Below the pieces are notes generated by a model. The model searched no databases. It worked only from the letters and a program-made list of their open reading frames with translations, and was not told the DNA's origin. From Dehalococcoidia bacterium (lineage in GTDB: Bacteria; Chloroflexota; Dehalococcoidia; Bin125): 64,000 nt of DNA. Numbering within the stretch: the first letter of the stretch is position 1; the number at the start of each line of letters is the position of its first letter. The position numbers and the translations under genes are program-made. Shown here in pieces: positions 56,301-64,000 of the stretch. The stretch lies in the NCBI GenBank assembly GCA_022828105.1, contig JAJEJC010000008.1, positions 310,001-374,000 on the forward strand, read 5' to 3'.

Positions 56301-56870
56301 ATGCCCCGCACGCTCCAACTCCGACCCATGACTCTCGATGACGTCGATGCGGTCACCGACCTCGATCGCCGCGCCTTCGGCGAGTCGGGCTGGAGCCGCC
56401 GCTACTTCGTCGGCGAACTGACCGAGTCGCCGATCAGCATCTTCTACGTGCTGACCGACAGTGACCGGCAGCTCCTCGGCTACTTTGGGACCTGGCACGT
56501 CGTCGATCAGCTGCAACTCTGCACGTTCGCCGTCGACCCCGATGCGCACGGCCTGGGACTGGGCGCCATCCTGCTCAACTGCGTCTTCCGACTCGCCCAG
56601 CGCCTCGGCTGCGAGAGCGTCCAGCTTGAGGTACGCGAGTCCAACGCCGCCGCCCGCGGGCTCTATCGCAGCCGAGCCTTCAGCGAGGACGCCGTGCGCC
56701 GCAACCTCTACTCCAGTCCCCGCGAGGACGGCATCCTGATGAGCGCACCAACGCCGTCGACGATCGAGACCGGCTTCGGCCGCTCCGCCGCCGAGCGCTG
56801 GCCGGGAGGCCTCGACCTCGCCTGGGACGATCGCGGCGGCCGCGCCGCCGAGCACTGGCCGGCCGGCTAG
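56301..56870 (+). CDS. RimI-like GNAT N-acetyltransferase
   Basis: 189 aa. LQLRPMTLDDVDAVTDLDRRAFGESGWSRRYFVGEL is the RimI-type opening, and VDQLQLCTFAVDPDAHGLGLGAILLNCVFRLAQRLGCESVQLEVRESNAAARGLYRSRAFSED carries the acetyl-CoA loop (GLGLGA) and the LYRSRAF tail. RimI acetylates the N-terminus of ribosomal protein S18. The last 45 residues, low in complexity and rich in Trp/Gly/Asp, go beyond the usual length. Another GNAT substrate is possible. Confidence 0.85.
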   Translation: MPRTLQLRPMTLDDVDAVTDLDRRAFGESGWSRRYFVGELTESPISIFYVLTDSDRQLLGYFGTWHVVDQLQLCTFAVDPDAHGLGLGAILLNCVFRLAQRLGCESVQLEVRESNAAARGLYRSRAFSEDAVRRNLYSSPREDGILMSAPTPSTIETGFGRSAAERWPGGLDLAWDDRGGRAAEHWPAG

Positions 56871-56894
56871 CCGGCCTGCGATACACTTTGCGCC

Positions 56895-57170
56895 ATGGAC
56901 CTCAATCAACAGATCGAACAGCTGCTCGCGCGCTCACGCTACATCCGAGCGATCGGTCCCACGACCGACGACTTCATGCGCTGGCGGGACGCCGCCGAGG
57001 AACTCCTGAGCGACGCCGTCGGCGACGATCATCCGGTCATGGCCAGCTACCGCGACGCCATTGGGCCGCGCGAGCGCCCGGACTCCGAGGGGCTGCAGAT
57101 CCACGGCCAGTTCGGCATGGCCCCACGACTGATTGCCGCCGAAGACGTCCTGCGCGGCCTCGTCACCTGA
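56895..57170 (+). CDS. Small uncharacterised protein
   Basis: 91 aa, not recognised. It begins DLNQQIEQLLARSRYIRAIGPTTDDFMRWRDAAEELLSDAVGDDH and looks mostly helical. The gene starts 24 bp after the acetyltransferase stop and runs the same way, so cotranscription is likely. The 3' end is convergent with the kinase-like gene, 33 bp away. GC and codon use look like the rest. Confidence 0.6.
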   Translation: MDLNQQIEQLLARSRYIRAIGPTTDDFMRWRDAAEELLSDAVGDDHPVMASYRDAIGPRERPDSEGLQIHGQFGMAPRLIAAEDVLRGLVT

Positions 57171-57203
57171 ACGCGGTACTAAACGCAGCGCTGAAGGCGG
57201 GTC

Positions 57204-57905
57204 CTAAACCGCGGCGCCGGTCTTCTTCTCCATCACCGACGCGACCAGCTCCGCCGCCTGCACATAGGTCAGGTGCGTCGTGTTGATCACGACGTCGTAG
57301 AGCAGCGGCGACCAGACATCCACTTTCCAGAACTTCTCGTGGAACGCCGCCCGGCCCTTGTTGAACTCCTCGATGCTGCGCGCCGCCGCCACCTCGTCCA
57401 CGCCCTCCCACTCCTGCACGCGAGCCAACGCGACCGCAGGTTCCGCCACCAGCTGCACATGCGTCGCGTTCGGCATGTCCTTGAGAATCATCTGGCTGCC
57501 GCGGCCGATGATCACCACGTTGCCGCGCTGGGCGATCGACTCGATAATCTGCGCCGTCGTCGCCAGGATCGCGCGGTCGTCCACCACTCCCGAACCCGCG
57601 TCGGACAGCTCCTGGTAGCTCTGCGACAGCATCAGTTCCAGGTTGCCTGAGCCAAGCATCGGATCGATCGCTCCGCCCGCCGCCGAGCGCTCCAGCGCCC
57701 GCTGCAGGAAGTGCCCCATTCGCGCCCGCAGCGAGTCGGTCCGTTCGTCCTTCTCCGCCACTTCCGACACCGTCCGCCCCAGTTGCCGCGAGGCGTCCAC
57801 CAGCACCGTCTGATCGATGTACTCCAGACCCAGCGTGCGGCTCAACCGGCGCGACACGTCGCGCGCGCCCGCGCCGTACTGGCTGGATACTGTCACGACT
57901 GCCAT
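57204..57905 (-). CDS. Cytidylate-kinase-like family protein
   Basis: 233 aa from ATG 57905 with GGAGG 6 bases upstream. VTVSSQYGAGARDVSRRLSRTLGLEYID begins like the cytidylate-kinase-like family (PF13189 type), with SQYGAGAR in place of a standard P-loop, then VVIIGRGSQMILKDMPNATHVQLVAEPAVALARV and the late DVVINTTHLTYVQAAELV. A nucleoside-monophosphate or related kinase activity is the family guess. It stands alone upstream of an unknown minus-strand gene. Confidence 0.8.
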   Translation of the reverse strand: MAVVTVSSQYGAGARDVSRRLSRTLGLEYIDQTVLVDASRQLGRTVSEVAEKDERTDSLRARMGHFLQRALERSAAGGAIDPMLGSGNLELMLSQSYQELSDAGSGVVDDRAILATTAQIIESIAQRGNVVIIGRGSQMILKDMPNATHVQLVAEPAVALARVQEWEGVDEVAAARSIEEFNKGRAAFHEKFWKVDVWSPLLYDVVINTTHLTYVQAAELVASVMEKKTGAAV

Positions 57906-58007
57906 CGCGCACCTCCGCGGCTGACCTGGAGACACGCACAGGGTACTCCAACGAGGGCCCCGGCTGAGTGCAACCAGTTGGAAGGCTGTTTGAAAGCTGC
58001 TGGGAGG

Positions 58008-58571
58008 CTAGAAGTCAGCCATCATCGAGCCGAGCGGCAGCGATCGACGCAGGGACCAGCCCGACGCTCCCTCCGCCTGCTCCACGGCGTCGAAGACTCC
58101 GACGTGCGTGACCACGAGAAAGTAGCGCTGCGCCGCCAGCGATTCCGCCGCGCTGACGGCTTCCGCCTCTCGGCGAAAGCGGCCCACCGTCAAGGCGGTC
58201 CGTTCCAGCGGCGAGCGGGAGCGGATCAGCGCGTCCGGCGCCTGCTCTGGGTAGAGATCGCGATAGACGATCGACGAAATCCGCTGCGCGTCCTCGGCGC
58301 CCTGCTCCGCGACCATCTGCAGCAGGTGTTCGCCTTCGTCGTACCACGACTGCGGCGCGCCCAACTCCAGCATGAACGGATGGAACAGACCCAGGATCAC
58401 CTCCAGCATCTGCTCCAGGTCGCCCAGACCGTAGTGATCGTCGAACTGCTCGGTCAGGGGAATGTGCGGCGGCGTCGCGTCGACCTGCTCGCGGTCGTAC
58501 AGCGCGCGCACCAGGTCGATCTGCGCGCGCGCCTGCTCGTCGGGCACCAGAGCCAGCATCCGTTGCACCAT
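58008..58571 (-). CDS. Uncharacterised helical protein
   Basis: 187 aa, family not identified. VQRMLALVPDEQARAQIDLVRALYDREQ, then QFDDHYGLGDLEQMLEVILGLFHPFMLELGAPQSWYDEGEHLLQMVAEQG, and the late LAAQRYFLVVTHVGVFDAVEQAEGASGW. There is no signal peptide or membrane helix. The gene is 99 bp downstream of hsp20 on the same strand, separated by the long hairpin, so it may be outside the heat-shock transcript. Confidence 0.55.
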   Translation of the reverse strand: MVQRMLALVPDEQARAQIDLVRALYDREQVDATPPHIPLTEQFDDHYGLGDLEQMLEVILGLFHPFMLELGAPQSWYDEGEHLLQMVAEQGAEDAQRISSIVYRDLYPEQAPDALIRSRSPLERTALTVGRFRREAEAVSAAESLAAQRYFLVVTHVGVFDAVEQAEGASGWSLRRSLPLGSMMADF

Positions 58572-58585
58572 GCGATCAGATTAAC

Positions 58586-58621
58586 CCACGACGGCTCCCC
58601 CGCTCGGGGGAGCCGTCGTGG
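58586..58621. terminator. 16-bp perfect hairpin
   Basis: CCACGACGGCTCCCCC and GGGGGAGCCGTCGTGG with a GCTC tetraloop. It lies downstream of hsp20 on the minus strand. No T-run follows on either strand, so it may be a terminator, an mRNA-stabilising stem or part of a repeat element. Confidence 0.5.
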
Positions 58622-58625
58622 CTTC

Positions 58626-58672
58626 TGCTTCCCCCTGCGGGGAAGCTGTCCCGCAGGGACTGAAGGGGGGCT
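58626..58672 (-). repeat. Diverged dispersed GC-rich repeat copy
   Basis: TGCTTCCCCCTGCGGGGAAGCTGTCCCGCAGGGACTGAAGGGGGGC. It resembles the family in reverse orientation (CCCCTNTGGGGA...GAAGGNNGAGGGGGG). It also contains CAGTCCCTGCGGGA on the minus strand, recalling the 3'-end repeat. It abuts the hsp20 stop. Confidence 0.6.
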
Positions 58673-59174
58673 ATTCGCCCTCGTCGACGACCTCCGCGAC
58701 CGCCTCACTGACGGCCCCGGTGTTGATCGCGATCTTCTGCGGCTCGGGCTCTTCGCCCTTGGGCAGCGACAGCTCCAACACGCCGTTGGCCAGGTGGGCC
58801 GAGATCTTCGAGGAGTCATAGGCCGGGTCCAGCCGGAAGCTGCGGCTCAGCACCGTGCGAGTCACCTCGCGCCGGCGGTACTTGCGATCCTCGCCCGAAC
58901 CGTTCTCCGAGCTCTCGTCGCTCGCGTGCTCGGCGTGGATCGTCAGTTGACCGTCGTCGACCGTCACCGCGATCTCGTCCTCGGCGAAACCGGGCACCCA
59001 GGCCTCGATGCCGATCCCCTCGTCGTTCTCGTAGACGTTGACCGGAAGCTGCCAGGACGTGGTCGGCATGCTGCCGGCGGCCGTCCTGGCGACCCGCCGC
59101 GGGCGACGCGCGAAGGCGTTGCCAAACAGGCTGTCGAACTCGGCGAACGGGTCGCGAATCAGAATCTTGCTCAT
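58671..59174 (-). CDS. Small heat-shock protein Hsp20
   Basis: 167 aa from ATG 59174 (AGGAG six bases upstream); the first 17 residues of the track's ORF are not family-like. After a short N-terminal arm (DPFAEFDSLFGNAF) comes an alpha-crystallin domain: WQLPVNVYENDEGIGIEAWVPGFAEDEIAVTVDDGQLTIHAEH, then YRRREVTRTVLSRSFRLDPAYDSSKISAHLANGVLELSLPK. The final acidic tail keeps an IAI motif for oligomer contacts. It holds unfolding proteins during stress. Divergent from dnaJ, with shared regulatory sites in the gap. Confidence 0.92.
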   Translation of the reverse strand: MSKILIRDPFAEFDSLFGNAFARRPRRVARTAAGSMPTTSWQLPVNVYENDEGIGIEAWVPGFAEDEIAVTVDDGQLTIHAEHASDESSENGSGEDRKYRRREVTRTVLSRSFRLDPAYDSSKISAHLANGVLELSLPKGEEPEPQKIAINTGAVSEAVAEVVDEGE

Positions 59175-59260
59175 CTCGTGCTCCTCACTGCCGATGGCTC
59201 TGGGTTTGCTTCTTCGTGTGCCCATCGGCTCTAAGGAAACCTTACAGAGACCCTATCAAG

Positions 59261-59344
59261 ATTGCAAGACTTATCTGTATCCCACTCAACTTTCCTCCGC
59301 ATGAGTTGTCTTGGTAAGAGATAGTTGATAGCATCTGACTCAAG
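59261..59344. promoter_or_regulatory. HAIR-like sites and divergent promoters of hsp20 and dnaJ
   Basis: The HspR consensus is CTTGAGT-N7-ACTCAAG. Two imperfect matches with exact N7 spacing are CTTATCT-N7-ACTCAAC (59270-59290, 10 of 14) and GTTGATA-N7-ACTCAAG (59324-59344, 11 of 14). The first overlaps a minus-strand promoter TTGAGT-N17-TGCAAT for hsp20. The second overlaps the -10 of TTGTCT-N17-TAGCAT for dnaJ. The hspR gene is in the dnaJ operon. Confidence 0.55.
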
Positions 59345-59360
59345 ATTGGAACCGCACGGC

Positions 59361-60305
59361 ATGGCTCAGGACTTCTACCAGACCCTCGGCGTCACCCGCG
59401 ATGCCTCCGAGAAGGAGATCTCCTCCGCGTACCGCCGGCTCGCCCGCCAGTACCACCCCGATGTGACCGGCGGCGACAAGGACGCCGAGCAGCGCTTCAA
59501 AGAGGTCAATGCCGCCAACGACGTCCTCTCCGACCCCGACAGGCGCGCCGCCTACGACCGTTGGGGCGACCAGTGGGAGCACGCCGAGCAACTCGAAGAG
59601 ATGCAGCGCCGCAACGGCGGCGGATTCGGCTTCGCCGGCTTCGGCAACCAGCCTTTCGGCGGCGACCCCAACGTCCGCGTCGAGTTTGGCGGCGCCGACT
59701 TCGGTGAAGCCGGGGATCTCGGCGACATCTTCGGCAGTTTCTTCGGCGGCCAGCGCGCCGGCGCGCCGCACCGGCCCGCGCGCGGTCGGGACCTTGAGCA
59801 CAGCGTCAACGTGTCGCTGCGCGAAGCCTTTCACGGCACCACCCGGACCCTCCAGCGCGGCGCAGGCGGATCGCGGCTGGAACTCACGATCCCGCCCGGC
59901 GTCCGCGACGGTCAGCGGATCAAGTTCACCGGCAAGGGCGAGGAACTGCCCGACGGCCGCAGCGGCGACCTCTACCTGATCGTCAACGTCGACGACGATC
60001 CCGTCTTCGAGCGCCGCGGCGACGACCTCTTCGTCCCCGTCGACGTCTCGATCACGACCGCTGCGCTCGGCGGCGAGGTCGCCGTCCGCTCGCTCGGCGG
60101 CAGCGGACGGCTCGCCTTGCGCATCCCCGCCGGGACCCAGAACGGACGCGTCTTCCGGCTCGCTGGCCAGGGCATGCCGCGCTTCAAGCACGACGGCCGC
60201 GGCGACATCCTGGCCGAGGCCCGGCTGCGCATGCCCGACCCGCTCAGCGAGGAGCAGACCGAACTCTTCCGCCGCCTCCGCGACCTGGAAGGCGCCGACC
60301 AATGA
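59361..60305 (+). CDS. DnaJ/CbpA-type co-chaperone
   Basis: 314 aa from ATG 59361. J-domain FYQTLGVTRDASEKEISSAYRRLARQYHPDVTGG with the HPD motif, a Gly/Phe-rich linker (GGGFGFAGFGNQPFGG, GDIFGSFFGGQRAG) and two C-terminal substrate-binding domains (LTIPPGVRDGQRIKFTGKG, LRIPAGTQNGRVFRLAGQGMPRF). The cysteine zinc centre is absent, as in CbpA-type proteins. It activates DnaK, which is not in the window. The stop overlaps the hspR start (ATGA). Confidence 0.92.
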   Translation: MAQDFYQTLGVTRDASEKEISSAYRRLARQYHPDVTGGDKDAEQRFKEVNAANDVLSDPDRRAAYDRWGDQWEHAEQLEEMQRRNGGGFGFAGFGNQPFGGDPNVRVEFGGADFGEAGDLGDIFGSFFGGQRAGAPHRPARGRDLEHSVNVSLREAFHGTTRTLQRGAGGSRLELTIPPGVRDGQRIKFTGKGEELPDGRSGDLYLIVNVDDDPVFERRGDDLFVPVDVSITTAALGGEVAVRSLGGSGRLALRIPAGTQNGRVFRLAGQGMPRFKHDGRGDILAEARLRMPDPLSEEQTELFRRLRDLEGADQ

Positions 60306-60661
60306 GCGACCAGCCCGTCTACACCATTCGCATCGCCGCGAAGATGGTCGGCGTCCACCAGCAGACGCTGCGCACCTACGAGCGCGAAGGTCTGCTCACC
60401 CCCGCCCGATCCGCCGGTCGCCAGCGCCTCTACAGCGACGACGACATCGCCCGACTGCGGGTCATTCGCCGCCTGATCGACGAACTCGGCGTCAACCTCG
60501 CCGGCGCCGACATCATCCTCCGGTTGAGACACCGGATCGGCGAACTCGAAAACGAAAACCAGCAACTACGCAACGAACTCCAGCGCCGCCGCGACCAGCA
60601 ACTGCCCACGGTCCGGCCTCCGCGCCTCGAGCGACAGAAGCAACAGGAGCGACGACGATGA
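60302..60661 (+). CDS. hspR: HspR, MerR-family heat-shock repressor
   Basis: 119 aa. The MerR DNA-binding helix-turn-helix is VYTIRIAAKMVGVHQQTLRTYEREGLLTPARSAGRQRLYSDDDIARL, close to HspR of Actinobacteria and Chloroflexota. It is followed by RVIRRLIDELGVNLAGADIILRLRHRIGELENENQQLRNEL, a coiled coil, and a basic tail. HspR binds HAIR sites and represses chaperone genes. It is coupled to dnaJ and clpC by ATGA overlaps on both sides, so it represses its own operon. Confidence 0.9.
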   Translation: MSDQPVYTIRIAAKMVGVHQQTLRTYEREGLLTPARSAGRQRLYSDDDIARLRVIRRLIDELGVNLAGADIILRLRHRIGELENENQQLRNELQRRRDQQLPTVRPPRLERQKQQERRR

Positions 60662-63093
60662 TGCGACGAGACCGATTCACCAACCAGGCCCAGCAACTGC
60701 TCGAGGCTTCCCAAGAACTCGTGCGCGAGAAGAAGCACGCCCAGTGGGACGTCGAGCACCTGCTGGCCAGCATCGCCCGGGTCGAGGACGGGCTCGCCAG
60801 CGACCTGCTCAACGCGCTCGACGTCGACCGCGCCCGGCTCCGCGCCGCCGCCGACACCGCCATCGACGCCGCGCCCAGGCTCAGCTACGACGTCGTGCAG
60901 CTCACGGTCACGCCCCGCGTGGTGCAACTGCTCGAGCGGGCCAACGTCGAGGCCGAGCGCCTGACCGACGAGTACGTCGGCGTCGAACACCTGTTGATCG
61001 CCATCACCGGAGACTCCGGCGGTCCGGCCGCGCAGATTCTGCGCTCGCACCGGATCACGACCGAGCGGCTCTACGCTGCGCTCCAACAGATCCGCGGCTC
61101 GCGGCGCGTGGACCAGCCCGACGCCGAGTCTCACTACGACGCGCTCAACCGCTACGCCACCGACATCACCCGTCTCGCCTCCGAGGGCAAGCTGGACCCC
61201 GTGATCGGCCGCGACACGGAAATCCGCCGGGTCCTGCAAATCCTCAACCGGCGGACCAAGAACAACCCCGTGATCATCGGCGAGGCCGGCGTCGGCAAGA
61301 CCGCCATCGCCGAGGCCCTGGCCCAGCGCATGGCCGCCGACGACGTCCCCGACCATCTGCGCAATCGACGCTTGATGGCCCTCGACATGGGCATGCTGCT
61401 CGCCGGCGCCAAGTTCCGCGGCGAGTTCGAGGAGCGGCTCAAGTCCGTGATCGACGAGGTCCGCGAGTCCGAGGGCCAGGTCATCCTCTTCATCGACGAG
61501 CTGCACACCGTGGTCGGCGCGGGCGCCGCCGAAGGCGCGATCGACGCCGCCAACATGCTCAAGCCCGCCCTCGCCCGAGGCGAGCTACGCGTGGTCGGCG
61601 CGACCACGCTGGACGAATACCGCAAGCACATCGAGAAGGACGCCGCGCTGGAGCGCCGCTTCGCTCCCGTCTACCTCGACGAACCTTCGACCGAGGACGC
61701 CGTCGCCATCCTCACCGCGCTCAAGCCGCGCTACGAGGCCCACCACGGCGTCACGATCGGCGACGACGCGATCGACGCCGCCGTGCGACTCTCCCAGCGC
61801 TACCTGCCCGAGCGACGGCTGCCCGACAAGGCCATCGATCTGATCGATGAGGCCGCCTCGCGTATTGTGATCGCCAATCAGTCGCCGCCCGCGCGCGTCG
61901 TCGAGCTTCAGCGCCGCGTCGACGAACTGAAGGTCGAGCAGGAGGCCGCCGCCCAGCGCGAGGACTACGAGGCCGCCGCCCGGATCAAGCAGGAACTGCT
62001 CGGCATCCAGGACGAGGCACGCGCCAACCGCGAGGAGTGGGACGCCGAGCACGCCCAGCGCGACACCGTCAACGAGCGGGACATCGCCGAACTCGTCGGC
62101 GAAATGACCGGCATCCCCGTCAGCCGGATGCTCGCCGACGACGATGTCAAACTGCTGCGCATCGAAGAAGAGCTGCATCACCGCGTGATCGGACAGTCCG
62201 AAGCCGTCACCGTCGTCTCCGACGCCATCCGCCGCGCCCGCGCCGGACTCAAGGACCCCACCCGGCCGATTGGTTCGTTCATCTTCGTCGGACCGACCGG
62301 CGTCGGCAAGACCGAACTGGCCAAAGCGCTGGCCGAGTACCTGTTCGACTCGGAAGACGCTCTCGTCCGGCTCGACATGTCCGAGTACCAGGAGCGACAT
62401 ACGGTCAGCCGGATCGTCGGCGCGCCTCCGGGATACGTCGGCTACGACGACGGCGGCGGCCTGACCGAACTGGTCCGCCGACGGCCCTTCCGCGTCGTCC
62501 TGCTTGACGAGATCGAGAAGGCCCACCCCGACGTGTTCAATCTCCTGCTCCAGGTCCTCGACGACGGCCGCATCACCGACGGGCAGGGCCGCACCGTCGA
62601 CTTCCGCAACACCATCGTGATCATGACCAGCAACCTCGGCACGACTGCCCGGTTGGACAATCGGATGGGATTCGCCGGCTCGCACGAGGAACGCGCCCGC
62701 GATTGCGAACGCGCGCTCAAGGACTTCTTCCGGCCTGAGTTCCTCAACCGCATTGACGAGATCGTCTGCTTCGACCCGCTATCGGAGGAGGAGCTACTCG
62801 AGATCGTCGATCTGATCGTCAACGAGGAGCGAGCCCGGCTCGCGGACATGGGCCGCGATATCCGCTTCAGCGACGCCGCCCGCCGCCGGCTCGCCGAGGA
62901 CGGGTATGACCCTGCCTTCGGCGCGCGCCCGCTGCGCCGCCTGATCCAGCGCCGGATCGAGAACCCGCTCAGCAAGATGCTGATCGGCGGCGAGTTTCCC
63001 GAGGGCGCGACGATCGAAGTGGACTACGACGGAGGAGAATTCCGCTTCCAGACCTCGGAGTCGGGCGTGGAGGCCGAGCCGGTCACAGCCTGA
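60658..63093 (+). CDS. clpC: ClpC-type AAA+ unfoldase
   Basis: 811 aa. Two N-terminal Clp repeats ([33 protein letters not shown], then [17 protein letters not shown]), AAA domain 1 with GEAGVGKT (208-215), a short middle domain with a UVR-like [19 protein letters not shown] domain 2 with GPTGVGKT (545-552), and a C-terminal lid. The short middle region and total length fit ClpC, not ClpB. NRMGFAG after the second Walker region may be the ClpP-docking loop. It unfolds proteins for ClpP; a ClpS-like adaptor gene is at 34.3 kb. Confidence 0.9.
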   Translation: MMRRDRFTNQAQQLLEASQELVREKKHAQWDVEHLLASIARVEDGLASDLLNALDVDRARLRAAADTAIDAAPRLSYDVVQLTVTPRVVQLLERANVEAERLTDEYVGVEHLLIAITGDSGGPAAQILRSHRITTERLYAALQQIRGSRRVDQPDAESHYDALNRYATDITRLASEGKLDPVIGRDTEIRRVLQILNRRTKNNPVIIGEAGVGKTAIAEALAQRMAADDVPDHLRNRRLMALDMGMLLAGAKFRGEFEERLKSVIDEVRESEGQVILFIDELHTVVGAGAAEGAIDAANMLKPALARGELRVVGATTLDEYRKHIEKDAALERRFAPVYLDEPSTEDAVAILTALKPRYEAHHGVTIGDDAIDAAVRLSQRYLPERRLPDKAIDLIDEAASRIVIANQSPPARVVELQRRVDELKVEQEAAAQREDYEAAARIKQELLGIQDEARANREEWDAEHAQRDTVNERDIAELVGEMTGIPVSRMLADDDVKLLRIEEELHHRVIGQSEAVTVVSDAIRRARAGLKDPTRPIGSFIFVGPTGVGKTELAKALAEYLFDSEDALVRLDMSEYQERHTVSRIVGAPPGYVGYDDGGGLTELVRRRPFRVVLLDEIEKAHPDVFNLLLQVLDDGRITDGQGRTVDFRNTIVIMTSNLGTTARLDNRMGFAGSHEERARDCERALKDFFRPEFLNRIDEIVCFDPLSEEELLEIVDLIVNEERARLADMGRDIRFSDAARRRLAEDGYDPAFGARPLRRLIQRRIENPLSKMLIGGEFPEGATIEVDYDGGEFRFQTSESGVEAEPVTA

Positions 63094-63096
63094 AGT

Positions 63097-63118
63097 CGCC
63101 CCCGCGCAGGCGGGGGCG
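63097..63118. terminator. Hairpin after clpC
   Basis: CGCCCCCGC and GCGGGGGCG form a 9-bp stem with a GCAG loop, starting 3 bases after the clpC stop. No T-run follows. It probably marks the operon end. Confidence 0.5.
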
Positions 63119-63178
63119 CCCCTGCATCCACCCGGCTCGCGTATAGACTCCAGACATCAACCACTTCCTGGAGGTCCA

Positions 63179-63988
63179 ATGACTACCCTCGCACCGCCGA
63201 TGACGGAGACGCTGCTCTACGAAGAGCGCGGGCACGTCGCCATCATCACGCTGAACCGACCGGAACGCCTGAACGCGATTTCCAACGAAATGCTGGAAGC
63301 GCTCTCCGCCCAGCTGATCGCCTGCCAGCGCGAGCCCGACATCCGCGTCATCGTCCTGACCGGGGCCGGACGCGGGTTCTGCTCCGGACTCGACCTCGTC
63401 GACCAGCAGCAGCGCATGTCGACCGGCGAAGGCCGGCCCGGCTACTCGCTCTTCGACCTGCGCGACGCCCCGCCGGTTGTGCTGCAGAAGATGGACAAAC
63501 CGGTGATCTGCGCGCTCAATGGCGCGGCGGCGGGCTACGGCATGGACATGGCCTTGCTGGCCGACATCCGCGTCGCCTCCGACCGCGCCAAGATGGGCGC
63601 GGTCTTCGCACGCCGCGGCGTCCTGCCCGAGTCCGGCGGTACCTGGATCCTGCCGCGGCTGCTGGGCTGGGCCCGAGCCGCCGAGGTCGCCTTCCGCGGC
63701 CGCGTGCTCGACGCACAGGAATCGCTTGAGGTCGGCCTGGTCAACGAGGTCGTCCCGCACGACGAGCTGATGACGCGCACGATGGAGCTGGCGGAGGAGA
63801 TCGCCGCCAACGCGCCGCTCTCCGTCCAGGCGACCAAACGGATGATGCGCCTGGGCATGGACGAACCGTTCGAGGCGGCTGTTGATCACATCTACCTCCA
63901 GCTCCTGCCCCTCTTCGGCTCCGAGGACTTCAAGGAAGGCGTCCGCTCCTTCATGGAAAAGCGCGACCCCAACTTCCAGGGCCGATAG
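63179..63988 (+). CDS. Crotonase-family enoyl-CoA hydratase/isomerase, PaaG-like
   Basis: 269 aa. VAIITLNRPERLNAISNEML, then GAGRGFCSGLDL and LNGAAAGYGMDMALLADIRVA form the CoA pocket. The active-site region is AVFARRGVLPESGGTWILPRLLG, followed by ARAAEVAFRG. It has Phe at the first hydratase Glu position, keeps the second Glu, and carries an acid in the PES-GGT turn, the layout of PaaG-type isomerases. Start ATG 63179 lies 4 bases after GGAGG; a second ATG at 63200 is possible. The gene is complete and ends 12 bp before the window edge. Confidence 0.88.
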   Translation: MTTLAPPMTETLLYEERGHVAIITLNRPERLNAISNEMLEALSAQLIACQREPDIRVIVLTGAGRGFCSGLDLVDQQQRMSTGEGRPGYSLFDLRDAPPVVLQKMDKPVICALNGAAAGYGMDMALLADIRVASDRAKMGAVFARRGVLPESGGTWILPRLLGWARAAEVAFRGRVLDAQESLEVGLVNEVVPHDELMTRTMELAEEIAANAPLSVQATKRMMRLGMDEPFEAAVDHIYLQLLPLFGSEDFKEGVRSFMEKRDPNFQGR

Positions 63989-64000
63989 CTCCCTCTCCCC

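Noticed and set aside
59175-59360. CIRCE element for HrcA control
   Set aside because: No TTAGCACTC-N9-GAGTGCTAA match is present; the HAIR-like sites and adjacent hspR fit better.
60658-63093. ClpB annotation
   Set aside because: The middle domain is short with a UVR-like stretch and total length is 811 aa, fitting ClpC rather than ClpB, which has a long coiled middle domain.

Overview
The window is 64 kb of dense, high-GC bacterial chromosome with short intergenic gaps and many ATGA or CTAG-overlapping gene ends. The gene content suggests an uncultured Chloroflexota bacterium of the SAR202/Dehalococcoidia kind. The support is four luciferase-like flavin oxidoreductases, many SDR, crotonase-fold and CoA enzymes, a GrdB-family selenoprotein, and a dnaJ-hspR-clpC heat-shock operon. 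An actinobacterial-like lineage cannot be excluded from sequence alone. I saw no rRNA, tRNA, CRISPR array, phage or complete insertion sequence.

Layout. 1-9 kb: HAD phosphatase (cut by the window edge), MIP channel, DUF255/thioredoxin protein, two VOC proteins, a PNPOx-like protein, enoyl-CoA hydratase, LLM oxidoreductase, DUF2332 protein and alpha/beta hydrolase. 9-24 kb: DUF2157-like membrane protein, two phosphohexomutase paralogs around an unknown protein, LLM oxidoreductases, a MocR/LysN-type aminotransferase, a CoA-transferase, DUF488, two tandem HSL-type esterases, a NIPSNAP-like protein and an M20 hydrolase. 24.3-26.3 kb: a lower-GC segment with helically phased T-tracts and a DNA methyltransferase carrying an HNH-like tail. 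26-33 kb: two large helicases, Lhr and RecQ, convergent. 33-36 kb: an operon of TTC38-like TPR protein, ClpS adaptor and a GrdB-like protein. The ORF track splits the GrdB-like gene in two at an in-frame TGA, but a SECIS-like hairpin follows that TGA, so I read it as one selenoprotein.

36-45 kb: ADP-ribosylglycohydrolase; two SDR pairs, each with a partner that has lost catalytic-site residues; a crotonase homolog without its glutamates; a Fic protein behind two identically spaced operator dyads; an ABM-type protein; and a ThDP enzyme of the oxalyl-CoA decarboxylase/2-hydroxyacyl-CoA lyase type. 45-50 kb: a two-domain PNPOx protein, five consecutive VOC genes and an acyl-CoA dehydrogenase. 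50-56 kb: membrane protein-yqeK-like-ruvB operon, converging on a heterodimeric ABC exporter. 56-64 kb: RimI-like acetyltransferase, small unknowns, a cytidylate-kinase-like protein, hsp20 divergent from dnaJ-hspR-clpC with HAIR-like sites between, and a final crotonase.

Two dispersed repeat families run through the window. One is GC-rich and hairpin-forming (about six copies, one of them inside the DUF255 gene in frame). The other is about 30 bp long and sits 9-10 bp after the stop codon of three unrelated plus-strand genes, always facing a convergent gene. The main candidates for new biology are the selenoprotein operon, the duplicated catalytic/non-catalytic SDR pairs, the Fic operators and the repeat families.
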